Below are positions 48,373 through 57,477 of a DNA stretch of 64,000 nt, one piece after another (positions within the stretch are counted from its first letter, which is position 1; every line of letters starts with the position of its first letter). The notes beneath the pieces are model-generated. The model had not been told where the DNA came from and ran no database searches. It saw nothing but the letters and a program-made list of their open reading frames with translations. Position numbers and translations under genes: made by a program. Where the stretch lies: the NCBI RefSeq assembly GCF_000712975.1, contig NZ_JHQL01000003.1:620001-684000 (forward strand), written 5' to 3'. Origin of the DNA: Vreelandella neptunia (GTDB taxonomy: Bacteria; Pseudomonadota; Gammaproteobacteria; Pseudomonadales; Halomonadaceae).

Positions 48373-48426
48373 GTCACTTTAGAACTGTACGTTACTTTAA
48401 AACAGTACGTTACTTTAGAACATAGC
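48373..48426 (-). repeat. 18-bp tandem repeat, three units, containing the ppnN stop
   Basis: Plus-strand units GTCACTTTAGAACTGTAC (48373-48390), GTTACTTTAAAACAGTAC (48391-48408), GTTACTTTAGAACATAGC (48409-48426). Read on the coding strand they give GTT CTA AAG TAA, then CGT ACT GTT TTA AAG TAA, then CGT ACA GTT CTA AAG TGA: Val-Leu-Lys-stop three times in one frame. Confidence 0.95.
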
Positions 48427-49792
48427 AGGGTGTATAAGCTTGCCCGTCAAGCTTCATGCGTCCTTGGGCGACAAACGAAGTTAACAGCTCATCTAAGCGC
48501 TGCATGAGTGCTGGTTCAGCGGTTAGCTCAAAGGGGCCATGGGCTGCAATGGCGCGAATGCCTGGCTCTTTAACATTACCTGCCACTATGCCTGAAAAGG
48601 CGCGTCGCAGGTTAGCTGCTAGCTCATGGGTAGGCTGTTGGCGGTGAAGGGCAAGGCCGCGCATGGCTTCATGGGTGGGTTCAAAGGGTGCCTGGAAGTC
48701 GCGGGCAATGGTTAACCGCCAGTTGTAATAGAATGCATCCTGGTGCGTACGGCGGAAGTTAGCAACTTCGTCGATTTCCTGGCGCATCTTGCGTGCAACG
48801 GCCACTGGGTCACCGGTAATAATGGTGTAGTAGCGGCGGATATCCTCGCCCAATGTATAAACCAAAAATTCATCAATTTTCTGGAAATATGCAGCGGAGT
48901 CGGCTGGGCCGGTAAATACGAGAGGGAAGGGAATGTCGTGGTTGCTGGGGTGAAGCAGAATGCCCAGCAAGTATAGAATTTCTTCTGCTGTGCCAACGCC
49001 ACCAGGAAAGACAATAATGCCATGTCCTAAGCGCACAAAGGCTTCCAGGCGCTTTTCGATATCAGGCATAACAACCAGTTCGTTAACAATCGGGTTGGGC
49101 GCTTCAGCGGCGATAATGCCAGGCTCAGAAATGCCTAAATAGCGACCATCCTTGCGACGCTGTTTGGCATGGGCAACGTTAGCTCCTTTCATAGGGCCTT
49201 TCATAGCACCCGGACCGCAGCCCGTACAGATATCTAACTCCCGCAGACCTAGGTGATAACCGACATCTTTAGTGTATTCATACTCTTCCCTGGAAATAGA
49301 GTGGCCGCCCCAGCACACCACCAAACTGGGTTCAAGGCCGGGTTTTAGGGTGCCGGCCTTACGTAAGATATGAAACACCGCGTTGGTGGTGCCTTCTCCG
49401 GTGGTCAGGTCAAACCGCTTGTGGTGCTGGATTTCATTGTAAACATAAACAATGTCGCGCAGAACCGATGAGAGATGTTCGCGAATACCGCGAATCATAC
49501 GTCCGTCTACAAACGCCTCGGCAGGCGCGTTGGTCAGCTTAAGACGAATGCCACGGTCTTGTTGTAGAACTTCAATATCGAAGTCCTTGTAAGCTTCCAT
49601 TATGGCTACGCTATCATCGGTTGGGCTGCCGCAATTAAGTACTGCAAGTGCACAGCGGCGCAGTAAATCGTGCAAGCCACTCTTAGAGGTGCTTTTTAAG
49701 CGATTAACCTCATGCTGAGAAAGTACTTCAAGGCTTCCCTCTGGGGAAATAATGCTGGAAATAGTTGCCCGTGGCTCTGGGAGTTGCGTCAT
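48410..49792 (-). CDS. ppnN: Nucleotide 5'-monophosphate nucleosidase PpnN
   Basis: Cleaves purine and pyrimidine monophosphates to base and ribose phosphate, under (p)ppGpp control in E. coli (YgdH). The 460-residue protein has the LOG-type core with CTGCGPGAMKGPMKGAN and the PGGVGTAEEILYLLG loop, plus the N- and C-terminal extensions typical of PpnN. Ends in Val-Leu-Lys, and those codons with the stop are repeated twice more downstream. Divergent from a LysR gene. Confidence 0.93.
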   Translation of the reverse strand: MTQLPEPRATISSIISPEGSLEVLSQHEVNRLKSTSKSGLHDLLRRCALAVLNCGSPTDDSVAIMEAYKDFDIEVLQQDRGIRLKLTNAPAEAFVDGRMIRGIREHLSSVLRDIVYVYNEIQHHKRFDLTTGEGTTNAVFHILRKAGTLKPGLEPSLVVCWGGHSISREEYEYTKDVGYHLGLRELDICTGCGPGAMKGPMKGANVAHAKQRRKDGRYLGISEPGIIAAEAPNPIVNELVVMPDIEKRLEAFVRLGHGIIVFPGGVGTAEEILYLLGILLHPSNHDIPFPLVFTGPADSAAYFQKIDEFLVYTLGEDIRRYYTIITGDPVAVARKMRQEIDEVANFRRTHQDAFYYNWRLTIARDFQAPFEPTHEAMRGLALHRQQPTHELAANLRRAFSGIVAGNVKEPGIRAIAAHGPFELTAEPALMQRLDELLTSFVAQGRMKLDGQAYTPCYVLK

Positions 49793-49967
49793 TAGTCTGG
49801 CTGTCCCTAATCATAGTATTAATGAATCTACATACTATCATGACCATTACCGACTGAATTCAAGCAAAAGTGCCGCGATCCAGCCTAGCATCCGTTTAGT
49901 AGGTGGTTTGTGCTACCCTGTACGTTCGTTGAAAGCACATGGTGGCTAGTTAAGATGGCGCTTTATT

Positions 49968-50870
49968 ATGTTTAATGCCCAGTATTTTCGGACGTTTATA
50001 ACGTTGGTGGAAACGGGGAGCTTCACACGTACCGCGCGCCGTTTGGAGATGACGCAGCCTGGCGTCAGCCAGCACATTCGTAAGTTGGAAAGCTATTTAG
50101 ATAAACCGCTGATTGAAAGAAAGGGGCGAAGTTTTACGTTAACAGAGTCTGGCCGCAGGGCTTATGATTACGCCTTAAAACTGTTTGCTGAACATGAACA
50201 GTTTCGCCATGGGTTAGATGATGACTCGCTTGATAGCGGCGAGTGCCGGATTGCCTCCCCTGGAAGCGTTGGGCTTATGTTTTATCCTTTTATTCTTGGC
50301 CAGCAGCAGATGCATCCCAACTTAACGGTCAATTACAGTTTTGCGTTTAATCATGAAATCGTTAATGACTTGCTTGAAGGCCGCTACGATATTGGTATCG
50401 TGACTGAGCAGGTTAATCATACTGAGCTTACCTGTACGGTATGGCATAAAGAGCCACTATGCTTAGTCGTACCCGCTGATTTTGCTGGCAGCACGCTATC
50501 CGATCTAATGGGCATTGGTTTTCTTAATTACTACGACGGTATTAATCACGCCAATGCACTGTTGCGCGCCAATTATCCAGACGAATTTCGTTCAATGACT
50601 CATTTTCGTCATCAAGGGTTTACCAACGAAGTGAGCATGGTGCTAGATGCGGTTGCGCGTGGTCTCGGTTTTACCGTGGTGTCTCGTTTGGTATTGGAAA
50701 CTTCTCCTTGGCAGCGCCAGGTAAAAGCATTGGCATTACCCCAAGGGATCAATGAAGTGCTTCACTTGTTGCGTCGACGAGACTCCGTGTTGCCAAAACG
50801 GTATGAAAAACTGTTAGAGGGTTTTCATCGTCAACGTCTGCAAGAAAAAACGCCCCTGATGCCCGAATAA
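49968..50870 (+). CDS. LysR-family transcriptional regulator
   Basis: A 300-residue regulator: N-terminal winged helix-turn-helix (FRTFITLVETGSFTRTARRL, TQPGVSQHIRKLE) and a substrate-binding effector domain. Divergent from ppnN across 175 bp and convergent with gcvP, so neither neighbour need be its target; a role in ppnN control is possible by position. Confidence 0.88.
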   Translation: MFNAQYFRTFITLVETGSFTRTARRLEMTQPGVSQHIRKLESYLDKPLIERKGRSFTLTESGRRAYDYALKLFAEHEQFRHGLDDDSLDSGECRIASPGSVGLMFYPFILGQQQMHPNLTVNYSFAFNHEIVNDLLEGRYDIGIVTEQVNHTELTCTVWHKEPLCLVVPADFAGSTLSDLMGIGFLNYYDGINHANALLRANYPDEFRSMTHFRHQGFTNEVSMVLDAVARGLGFTVVSRLVLETSPWQRQVKALALPQGINEVLHLLRRRDSVLPKRYEKLLEGFHRQRLQEKTPLMPE

Positions 50871-50909
50871 CGAGCGCCAGGAGCGTTTAGAGTTCGCCAG
50901 TATTAAGTA

Positions 50910-53804
50910 TTAGCGGCGGTATTCGTCAATGCTTGGGCAAGAGCAGATGAGCTGCCGATCACCAAATACGTTGTCAACGCGGTTAACCGCAGGCCAATAC
51001 TTAGACGCAGCGACGGCGTCTGTTGGGAAAGCGCCAAGTTTGCGGTCATAGGGGCGCTGCCATTCGCTGTCCATCAAATCTGCTTGAGTATGAGGGGCAT
51101 TCACTAACGGATTATTATCCAGCGGCCACTCACCACTCTCTACACGAGCAACTTCTTCGCGTATTGCAATCATGGCATCACAGAAACGATCGATTTCGTA
51201 GAGTGACTCAGACTCTGTTGGCTCGATCATCAACGTTCCTGGAACGGGGAACGACATAGTGGGCGCATGGAAACCGTAATCCATCAAACGCTTGGCAATA
51301 TCTTCCTCACTAATACCAGACGCACTTTTCAGCGGACGAATGTCGATAATGCACTCGTGTGCCACATTGCCGTTCTGACCGCGGTAGAGAATCGGGTAGG
51401 CATTCTCTAATCGCTTGGCAATATAGTTGGCATTAAGAATAGCCAGTTCGGTTGCTTCACGAAGCCCACGTGCGCCCATCATCTTAATGTAAGCCCACGA
51501 AATGGGTAGAATCGACGCGCTGCCAAATGCCGCAGCGGAGACAGCACCGTTTTCAGGGTTAACGCCATTAATAGGCGTGACCACATGATTGGAGACGAAA
51601 GGTGCAAGATGAGCTTTAACGCCAATTGGCCCCATGCCTGGGCCACCGCCACCGTGAGGAATGCAGAATGTTTTGTGCAGGTTGAGGTGAGAAACATCGC
51701 CACCAAAATCACCGGGGCGCGTTAAACCAACCTGAGCATTCATGTTAGCGCCGTCTACGTACACTTGTCCGCCGTGCTGATGAACCACATCACACACCTT
51801 ACGCACATGGGACTCAAATACGCCATGGGTAGACGGATACGTAATCATCACCGCAGAAAGTCGATCACTGTGCTGCTCGGCTTTGCGTGTCAGATCATCT
51901 AGGTCAATGTTACCGTTGGCGTCACACTCAACCACCACCACGTCCATGCTAAGCATAGCAGCAGAGGCAGGGTTAGTGCCGTGGGCTGAGCTGGGAATCA
52001 AGCACACGTCGCGATGGGCTTCCCCTTGGGCTGCCTGATAGCGGCGAATGGCCAGCAAGCCCGCATATTCACCCTGGGCACCTGAGTTGGGTTGCATAGA
52101 AATATGATCGTAACCCGTTACTTCCACTAAGAAAGCGGCTAACTCATCAATCATTTGATGATAGCCTGCCACCTGATCGCGAGGAGCGAATGGGTGGAGG
52201 TGCGCAAACGCAGGCCAGGAGACCGGGATCATTTCACTGGTAGCATTTAGCTTCATAGTGCACGATCCCAGCGGGATCATGGCATGGGCCAAGGAAAGAT
52301 CTTTATTCTCGAGACGTTTCAAGTAACGCAGCATCTCAGTTTCGCTGCGATAGCGCTTAAAGGTGGGGTGTTGCAAAAAGCTGCTATCACGATGGTATGC
52401 CGCTGGAATGCCACTGATCTTGTCGTTAATGACTTTTTCATCGAGCGCTGCCACTGACAAGCCGTGCTCATCGCCTAACAGGACATCAAGTAGCGTCGCG
52501 ACGTCATGAGCCGTCGTGGTTTCATCCAAGCTAATGCCCACATCGCCATTGGCGAAATAGTGTAGGTTGATGTCATGGGTCATGGCACGGCCATGAATCT
52601 TACCGGCATCCACTTGGGTAAGACGCAGCGTGTCAAACCAGCTGTCGTTAGCTAATGTGATACCCGCTTGCTTAAGACCTTCTGCTAGCAAGGTAGTGAG
52701 GCGATGCACGCGGCCTGCAATTTTGCGTAAGCCTTCAGCACCATGGTAAGTGGCGTAGAAGCCAGCAATATTGGCCAGTAATGCCTGAGCAGTACAGATA
52801 TTAGAGGTCGCTTTTTCGCGGCGAATATGCTGCTCGCGGGTCTGCATGGCCATGCGTAATGCAGTGTTACCGCGGCTATCTTTAGATACACCGATAATGC
52901 GGCCAGGAATTGAGCGTTTTAATTTGTCGGATGTGGCGAAGAAGGCAGCGTGTGGGCCACCAAAGCCCATGGGAACTCCAAAACGCTGAGAGTTACCGAC
53001 GACGATATCAGCCCCCATTGCTCCTGGCTCTTTAAGTAGTACTAGGCTCAGTAGGTCCGTGGCGACGCAAGTCATGATGCCGTGTTCTTTGGCAGCGCTT
53101 AGCAGAGGCGAGATATCGGTAATATTGCCACTGGCGGAGGGGTACTGTACCAGTGCGCCAAACACATCATGTTCTGCCAGCGTAGCGGCAGGACCACTGA
53201 TAAGCTCAAAACCAAAGAACTCCGCGCGAGTTTTTATCACGTCTAGCGTTTGCGGAAACAGGTCATCGGCAACAAAAAAAGCATTGGACTTACTTTTTTT
53301 ATTGCTACGCTTGCAAAGTGCCATTGCTTCAGCAGCGGCGGTTGCTTCGTCAAGTAGCGAAGCATTGGCAAGCTCCATGCCGGTTAAATCCATAATGACC
53401 TGCTGAAAGTTAAGCAGGCCTTCTAGGCGGCCTTGGGAAATTTCTGGTTGGTAGGGCGTATAGGCGGTATACCAGCCTGGGTTCTCCAGCACATTGCGCT
53501 GTATGACGGCGGGCATGTGAGTGCCGTAATAGCCTTGACCAATATAACTTTTGGCAACGCGGTTTTGGCGAGCTAGCTGGCTTAAGTAGTCTAGCGCTTC
53601 TGCTTCGCTGCGCGGGTCGTCTAAGGCTAACTCGCGGCCCAGGCGAATATCGCTAGGCACGGTTTGCTCAATTAGGTCTTCCATGCGCTGCATATTGAGC
53701 GCTTTTAACATGGTGTCGACGTCAGCGAGGCTGGGCCCATTGTGGCGTTTGATAAAAGCATCGTGGTCGGCCAGTTCGGCCAAACGGCGTGTTTCAAATG
53801 GCAT
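50910..53804 (-). CDS. gcvP: Glycine dehydrogenase (decarboxylating), P protein
   Basis: PLP enzyme that decarboxylates glycine in the glycine cleavage system. The 964-residue protein is the fused long form (both halves), with the PLP lysine Lys711 in [15 protein letters not shown] and the glycine-rich [12 protein letters not shown] loop after it. N-terminal half starts [14 protein letters not shown]. It follows gcvH by 78 nt across a hairpin. Confidence 0.97.
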   Translation of the reverse strand: MPFETRRLAELADHDAFIKRHNGPSLADVDTMLKALNMQRMEDLIEQTVPSDIRLGRELALDDPRSEAEALDYLSQLARQNRVAKSYIGQGYYGTHMPAVIQRNVLENPGWYTAYTPYQPEISQGRLEGLLNFQQVIMDLTGMELANASLLDEATAAAEAMALCKRSNKKSKSNAFFVADDLFPQTLDVIKTRAEFFGFELISGPAATLAEHDVFGALVQYPSASGNITDISPLLSAAKEHGIMTCVATDLLSLVLLKEPGAMGADIVVGNSQRFGVPMGFGGPHAAFFATSDKLKRSIPGRIIGVSKDSRGNTALRMAMQTREQHIRREKATSNICTAQALLANIAGFYATYHGAEGLRKIAGRVHRLTTLLAEGLKQAGITLANDSWFDTLRLTQVDAGKIHGRAMTHDINLHYFANGDVGISLDETTTAHDVATLLDVLLGDEHGLSVAALDEKVINDKISGIPAAYHRDSSFLQHPTFKRYRSETEMLRYLKRLENKDLSLAHAMIPLGSCTMKLNATSEMIPVSWPAFAHLHPFAPRDQVAGYHQMIDELAAFLVEVTGYDHISMQPNSGAQGEYAGLLAIRRYQAAQGEAHRDVCLIPSSAHGTNPASAAMLSMDVVVVECDANGNIDLDDLTRKAEQHSDRLSAVMITYPSTHGVFESHVRKVCDVVHQHGGQVYVDGANMNAQVGLTRPGDFGGDVSHLNLHKTFCIPHGGGGPGMGPIGVKAHLAPFVSNHVVTPINGVNPENGAVSAAAFGSASILPISWAYIKMMGARGLREATELAILNANYIAKRLENAYPILYRGQNGNVAHECIIDIRPLKSASGISEEDIAKRLMDYGFHAPTMSFPVPGTLMIEPTESESLYEIDRFCDAMIAIREEVARVESGEWPLDNNPLVNAPHTQADLMDSEWQRPYDRKLGAFPTDAVAASKYWPAVNRVDNVFGDRQLICSCPSIDEYRR

Positions 53805-53850
53805 GGGAAGGTTCCGAACGTAATGAGAAAACCGTGCAGCGGCAAAACTA

Positions 53851-53875
53851 GAAAGCCTGCAGGATGCAGGCTTTC
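53851..53875 (-). terminator. Hairpin between gcvH and gcvP
   Basis: Perfect 11-bp stem GAAAGCCTGCA/TGCAGGCTTTC with a 3-nt loop. On the minus strand TCTAGTTTT follows, so it may terminate part of the transcripts after gcvH and set a gcvH:gcvP ratio. Confidence 0.6.
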
Positions 53876-53882
53876 CGGCTAA

Positions 53883-54272
53883 TTAATCGTCTGAACTAAG
53901 CGTCGCTTGATAAGCGTCTGCGTCTAACAAGCCGTCAAGGGCTGTGTCTGCCAAGCGCACTTTCATGATCCAGCCGCCTTCATAAGGGGCTTCGTTAACG
54001 GTCTCAGGTGAATCTTCAAGCGCTTCGTTAACTTCGATAACTTCGCCGTTTACTGGCGAGTATAAATCAGAGGCTGCTTTAACAGATTCAATGACGCCAA
54101 ACTCAACACCTTTATTGAGTTCTTGGCCGACTTCTGGCAACTCAACAAAAACAACGTCGCCCAGTGCTTCTTGGGCATGATCAGTAATGCCGATTGTGAC
54201 GGTACCATCTTGATGGTCGAGTACCCATTCGTGGCTTTCGGCATAACGAAGATTAGCAGGAAGATTGCTCAT
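53883..54272 (-). CDS. gcvH: Glycine cleavage system H protein
   Basis: Lipoyl carrier that shuttles the aminomethyl group between P, T and L proteins. The 129-residue protein has the lipoylation site Lys65 in [13 protein letters not shown]. The start at 54272 follows AAAGGGAATCATC; the longer open frame upstream lacks family similarity. First gene of gcvH-gcvP, opposite agcS-gcvT. Confidence 0.97.
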   Translation of the reverse strand: MSNLPANLRYAESHEWVLDHQDGTVTIGITDHAQEALGDVVFVELPEVGQELNKGVEFGVIESVKAASDLYSPVNGEVIEVNEALEDSPETVNEAPYEGGWIMKVRLADTALDGLLDADAYQATLSSDD

Positions 54273-54683
54273 GATGATTCCCTTTATGAAACAGTTGTCT
54301 GGACAGGAGCATACTAACGTCTGTCGTTCGCCTTGGCGACTATTGGCCTGCTCTGAGTAAGGCGATTGGTGTCCTATATTAACGTGTTTCCAATCGGAAA
54401 CAAATTTCTTAAACACCCCATGGTGGTAAATTCATTACGTCGCGTTGCCAGTTGCTTTGTGACTGTCGCAAGTTGTAAAAACAGATGCTTTCTCTGCCAA
54501 GTTGCGACATTACGATGGATGCGCACTAGGAAAATGGTGTAAAACATGCAGATCATGCGTTTTTTCAAAGCGCGAGACGCGCTATGGTGGGAACGTTTGA
54601 TGATACAGCGACATTGAATGAAGGCAGCCTGACTGCCCGACACCCATAATAAATCAGCTAATGAACAGGGTAAGGAGAATTGA
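54273..54683. promoter_or_regulatory. 411-bp divergent control region of gcvH-gcvP and agcS-gcvT
   Basis: Both halves of the glycine-use genes start from here. It contains a palindrome TGTTTCC-AATC-GGAAACA (54385-54402) 113 nt before gcvH, a good operator candidate. I compared both leaders with the glycine riboswitch: a GCCAAGGCGAA element occurs on the gcvH side but the conserved CUCUCAGG part does not, so I do not call one. Confidence 0.5.
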
Positions 54684-56102
54684 GTGGAAACTTTAACTAG
54701 CCTCTTGGGGGCGATTAACGGCGTCGTTTGGGGACCGTTAATGTTGATCTTGTTGCTAGGTGTGGGGATATACCTACAGATTGGCTTGAAACTAATGCCG
54801 ATTAGAAAGCTCGGTGTAGGTTTCAAGCTAATGTGGCAAGGTCGAGACCCGAAACCTGGCACCGCTGATGCTGATAAAGCAACAACAAGCAAAGCAGACA
54901 GTGACGGTGAAATTTCGCCTTTTGATGCGCTAATGACGGCGCTTTCTGCAACGATTGGCACCGGTAATATTGCTGGCGTGGCAACCGCTATTGCGCTGGG
55001 TGGCCCCGGTGCAGTGTTCTGGATGTGGATCACTGCGTTAGTTGGCATGGCCACTAAGTTTGCCGAAGCCGTTTTGGCAGTGCGTTACCGTGAAACCGAC
55101 AGCACCGGTTACCACGTGGGTGGCCCGATGTTCTACATCAAAAATGGCTTGGGCAAAAAGTGGCTATGGCTAGGTGGTTTATTCTCATTTTTTGGGGCAA
55201 TCGCTGCCTTTGGTATCGGTAATACCGTACAGTCTAACTCAGTGGCAGATGCCATGGACTCCACCTTTGGGGTGCCACACTGGCTAACCGGCGTCATTAT
55301 CATGGTGCTAGCGGGTGCTGTCATTCTGGGTGGCATTAAGCGCATTGCAAAAGTAGCCGGTAAGCTAGTGCCAATTATGGGTATTGCTTACGTTATTGCT
55401 GGGCTATTAGTACTGATCGTTAACGCAAGCCAAATTGGCGAAGCGTTTGGTTTGATTTTCTATTACGCCTTTAATCCGATGGCAGCAGCGGGTGGTTTTG
55501 CTGGCGCGGCAGTAATGGCAGCTATTCGGTTTGGTGTGGCACGCGGTATTTTCTCGAACGAAGCAGGTTTAGGTAGCGCGCCAATTGCACACGCAGCAGC
55601 GCAAACCAAAAACCCCGTTCGCCAAGGTCTTATCGCCATGCTGGGTACCTTTATCGATACCATCATCGTTTGTACCATTACGGCACTGGTTATTTTGACC
55701 TCCACAGTGTGGATTGATGGTGAGGCGGGCGCATCGCTAACCGCTCTTTCGTTTGATGCTGCATTGCCCGGTTTTGGAAATCAGATTGTTGCAGTGGCCT
55801 TGGCGGTGTTTGCGTTTACCACTATCCTTGGCTGGTCTTTTTATGGTGAGAAGTGCTTTCAGTTCCTGTTCGGCACACGTTCGATTATGCTGTATCGCGT
55901 GCTGTTCGTTTTGGCGATTCCGCTGGGCGCTATCGCGCAGCTTGGTTTTATTTGGCTGATGGCCGATACCTTCAACGCTATGATGGCCATTCCGAACTTA
56001 ATCGCGTTGGCGCTGCTTTCACCGGTAGTATTCAAACTGACGCGTGATTACTTTGCTGGTAAAGAAGTGCTGCCAGGCGAAGCACTTGATCATGATAAGT
56101 AA
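54684..56102 (+). CDS. Sodium:alanine/glycine symporter (AGCS family)
   Basis: A 472-residue transporter with about eleven membrane helices and the AGCS signatures TALSATIGTGNIAGVATAI, GGPMFYIKNGLG and FSNEAGLGSAPIAHAA. Takes up glycine or alanine with Na+. Start codon is GTG at 54684, with AAGGAG nine nt upstream. Pairing with gcvT on the same strand suggests glycine as the main substrate. A terminator separates the two. Confidence 0.93.
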   Translation: METLTSLLGAINGVVWGPLMLILLLGVGIYLQIGLKLMPIRKLGVGFKLMWQGRDPKPGTADADKATTSKADSDGEISPFDALMTALSATIGTGNIAGVATAIALGGPGAVFWMWITALVGMATKFAEAVLAVRYRETDSTGYHVGGPMFYIKNGLGKKWLWLGGLFSFFGAIAAFGIGNTVQSNSVADAMDSTFGVPHWLTGVIIMVLAGAVILGGIKRIAKVAGKLVPIMGIAYVIAGLLVLIVNASQIGEAFGLIFYYAFNPMAAAGGFAGAAVMAAIRFGVARGIFSNEAGLGSAPIAHAAAQTKNPVRQGLIAMLGTFIDTIIVCTITALVILTSTVWIDGEAGASLTALSFDAALPGFGNQIVAVALAVFAFTTILGWSFYGEKCFQFLFGTRSIMLYRVLFVLAIPLGAIAQLGFIWLMADTFNAMMAIPNLIALALLSPVVFKLTRDYFAGKEVLPGEALDHDK

Positions 56103-56144
56103 GCCCTGTTCAATGTAATCGGGGTCAGTAAGTTGTAATAGAGC

Positions 56145-56180
56145 CGGGAAGCCAGTCATGGCTTCCCGTTTCTCTTTCTC
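56145..56180 (+). terminator. Terminator after the glycine symporter gene
   Basis: CGGGAAGCCA/TGGCTTCCCG around GTCA, followed by TTTCTCTTTCT. Lies 16 nt before gcvT, so gcvT depends on read-through or its own start within a very short space. Confidence 0.85.
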
Positions 56181-56195
56181 GACCAAGGAAATCCC

Positions 56196-57308
56196 ATGAC
56201 CAACCTTAAGCAGACGCCCCTCCATGAATTGCATCTTTCGCTAGGGGCCAAAATGGTACCTTTCGCGGGTTATGACATGCCGGTGCAATATCCATTAGGT
56301 GTCAAAAAAGAGCATGAACACACGCGCAAGCAATGTGGGCTGTTTGATGTTTCTCATATGGGTCAAATAATTGTTTCTGGCGACAAGGTAGCAGAGGCGC
56401 TTGAGTCACTGATTCCAGCAGATCTTGTGGGATTAAATAAAGGTGAGCAGCGCTATGGTCTACTAACTAGCACTGAGGGCGGAATAATTGATGACCTCAT
56501 GGCCGTCAATGCTGGTGATCACTTTTATCTGGTCGTTAATGCGGCCTGCAAAGAGCAGGATATCGCTCATTTGCGCACCAATCTTGGCTCCACACATCAC
56601 ATCGAAGTGGTAGACCGTGGCTTACTGGCCTTGCAGGGCCCGCAAGCACGAGAGGTGATGCAGCGCTTGTGTCCAGCCGCCTGTGATTTAACGTTTATGC
56701 AGCATGGGCGTTTCACGATAGCTGGTCAGGAAGTGTGGGTCAGTCGCAGCGGTTATACCGGGGAAGACGGCTTTGAGATATCAGTTGCTGCTGATGCCTG
56801 TCAGGCATTCGCCGAGCAGTTATTGGCAGCGCCGGAAGTAGAAGCCATTGGCTTGGGAGCACGGGATTCGCTTCGGTTAGAGGCAGGGCTGTGTTTATAC
56901 GGGCACGATATGGATATGACGACAACGCCTGTGGAAGCTGGACTTATCTGGGCAATTGGTAAGCCGCGGCGTCATGGTGGTGAGCGTCCAGCAGGTTTCC
57001 CTGGGGCGGATCTTATTCTGCACCAAGTAGAGGCCAAAGATCATACGCGTAAGCGGGTAGGATTGTTAGCAGAAGGGCGTGCGCCCGTAAGAGAAGGAGC
57101 TCCGTTAGTGGATGCCGAGGGCAACCAAATTGGTGAAGTCACCTCGGGTGGTTTTGGGCCAAGTGTTGGTAAGCCGATTGCTATGGGCTATGTGGGTCGT
57201 GAATGGGAAGTGCCAGGAACAACGGTTTATGCGGTAGTACGTGGTAAACAGTTGCCTATGACGGTTGCGGCAACGCCGTTTGTTAAGCCCAATTACTATC
57301 GCGGGTAA
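56196..57308 (+). CDS. gcvT: Aminomethyltransferase, glycine cleavage T protein
   Basis: Transfers the methylene group to tetrahydrofolate and frees ammonia. The 370-residue protein starts with KQTPLHELHLSLGAKMVPFAGYDMPVQY-like sequence (first 20 residues of that stretch typical), with GLFDVSHMGQI, RDSLRLEAGLCLYGHDM and the C-terminal barrel with GEVTSGGFGPSVGKPIAMGY. RBS AAGGAAAT. Confidence 0.96.
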   Translation: MTNLKQTPLHELHLSLGAKMVPFAGYDMPVQYPLGVKKEHEHTRKQCGLFDVSHMGQIIVSGDKVAEALESLIPADLVGLNKGEQRYGLLTSTEGGIIDDLMAVNAGDHFYLVVNAACKEQDIAHLRTNLGSTHHIEVVDRGLLALQGPQAREVMQRLCPAACDLTFMQHGRFTIAGQEVWVSRSGYTGEDGFEISVAADACQAFAEQLLAAPEVEAIGLGARDSLRLEAGLCLYGHDMDMTTTPVEAGLIWAIGKPRRHGGERPAGFPGADLILHQVEAKDHTRKRVGLLAEGRAPVREGAPLVDAEGNQIGEVTSGGFGPSVGKPIAMGYVGREWEVPGTTVYAVVRGKQLPMTVAATPFVKPNYYRG

Positions 57309-57328
57309 TGTAAAAAATCGATAATACG

Positions 57329-57354
57329 AAAAGCCCCACACCAGGGGCTTTTTT
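57329..57354 (+). terminator. Terminator of gcvT
   Basis: AAAAGCCCC/GGGGCTTTT around ACACCA, followed by TT; 21 nt after the stop. Confidence 0.9.
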
Positions 57355-57393
57355 GTAGTTTAAGGTTTTTTGCTTGAGGTTTTTTGCGCAATG

Positions 57394-57477
57394 GCTGTTT
57401 CAATAGCAATCTTAAAACTGTCTCAACACTTGGTTCAACAGCTATCTCAATATCTATCTCAACAGCTATTTCAACAC
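57394..57477 (-). repeat. 12-bp tandem repeat, seven units, containing a stop codon
   Basis: Seven units in exact 12-nt phase. On the minus strand: GTGTTGAAATAG, CTGTTGAGATAG, ATATTGAGATAG, CTGTTGAACCAA, GTGTTGAGACAG, TTTTAAGATTGC, TATTGAAACAGC. The first unit holds the last codons and TAG stop of the LysM lipoprotein gene (Val-Leu-Lys-stop); units 2 and 3 repeat the in-frame TAG. Confidence 0.95.

Noticed and set aside
54273..54385. Glycine riboswitch in the gcvH leader
   Set aside because: GCCAAGGCGAA is suggestive, but the conserved CUCUCAGG element and the paired P1 ends could not be found.
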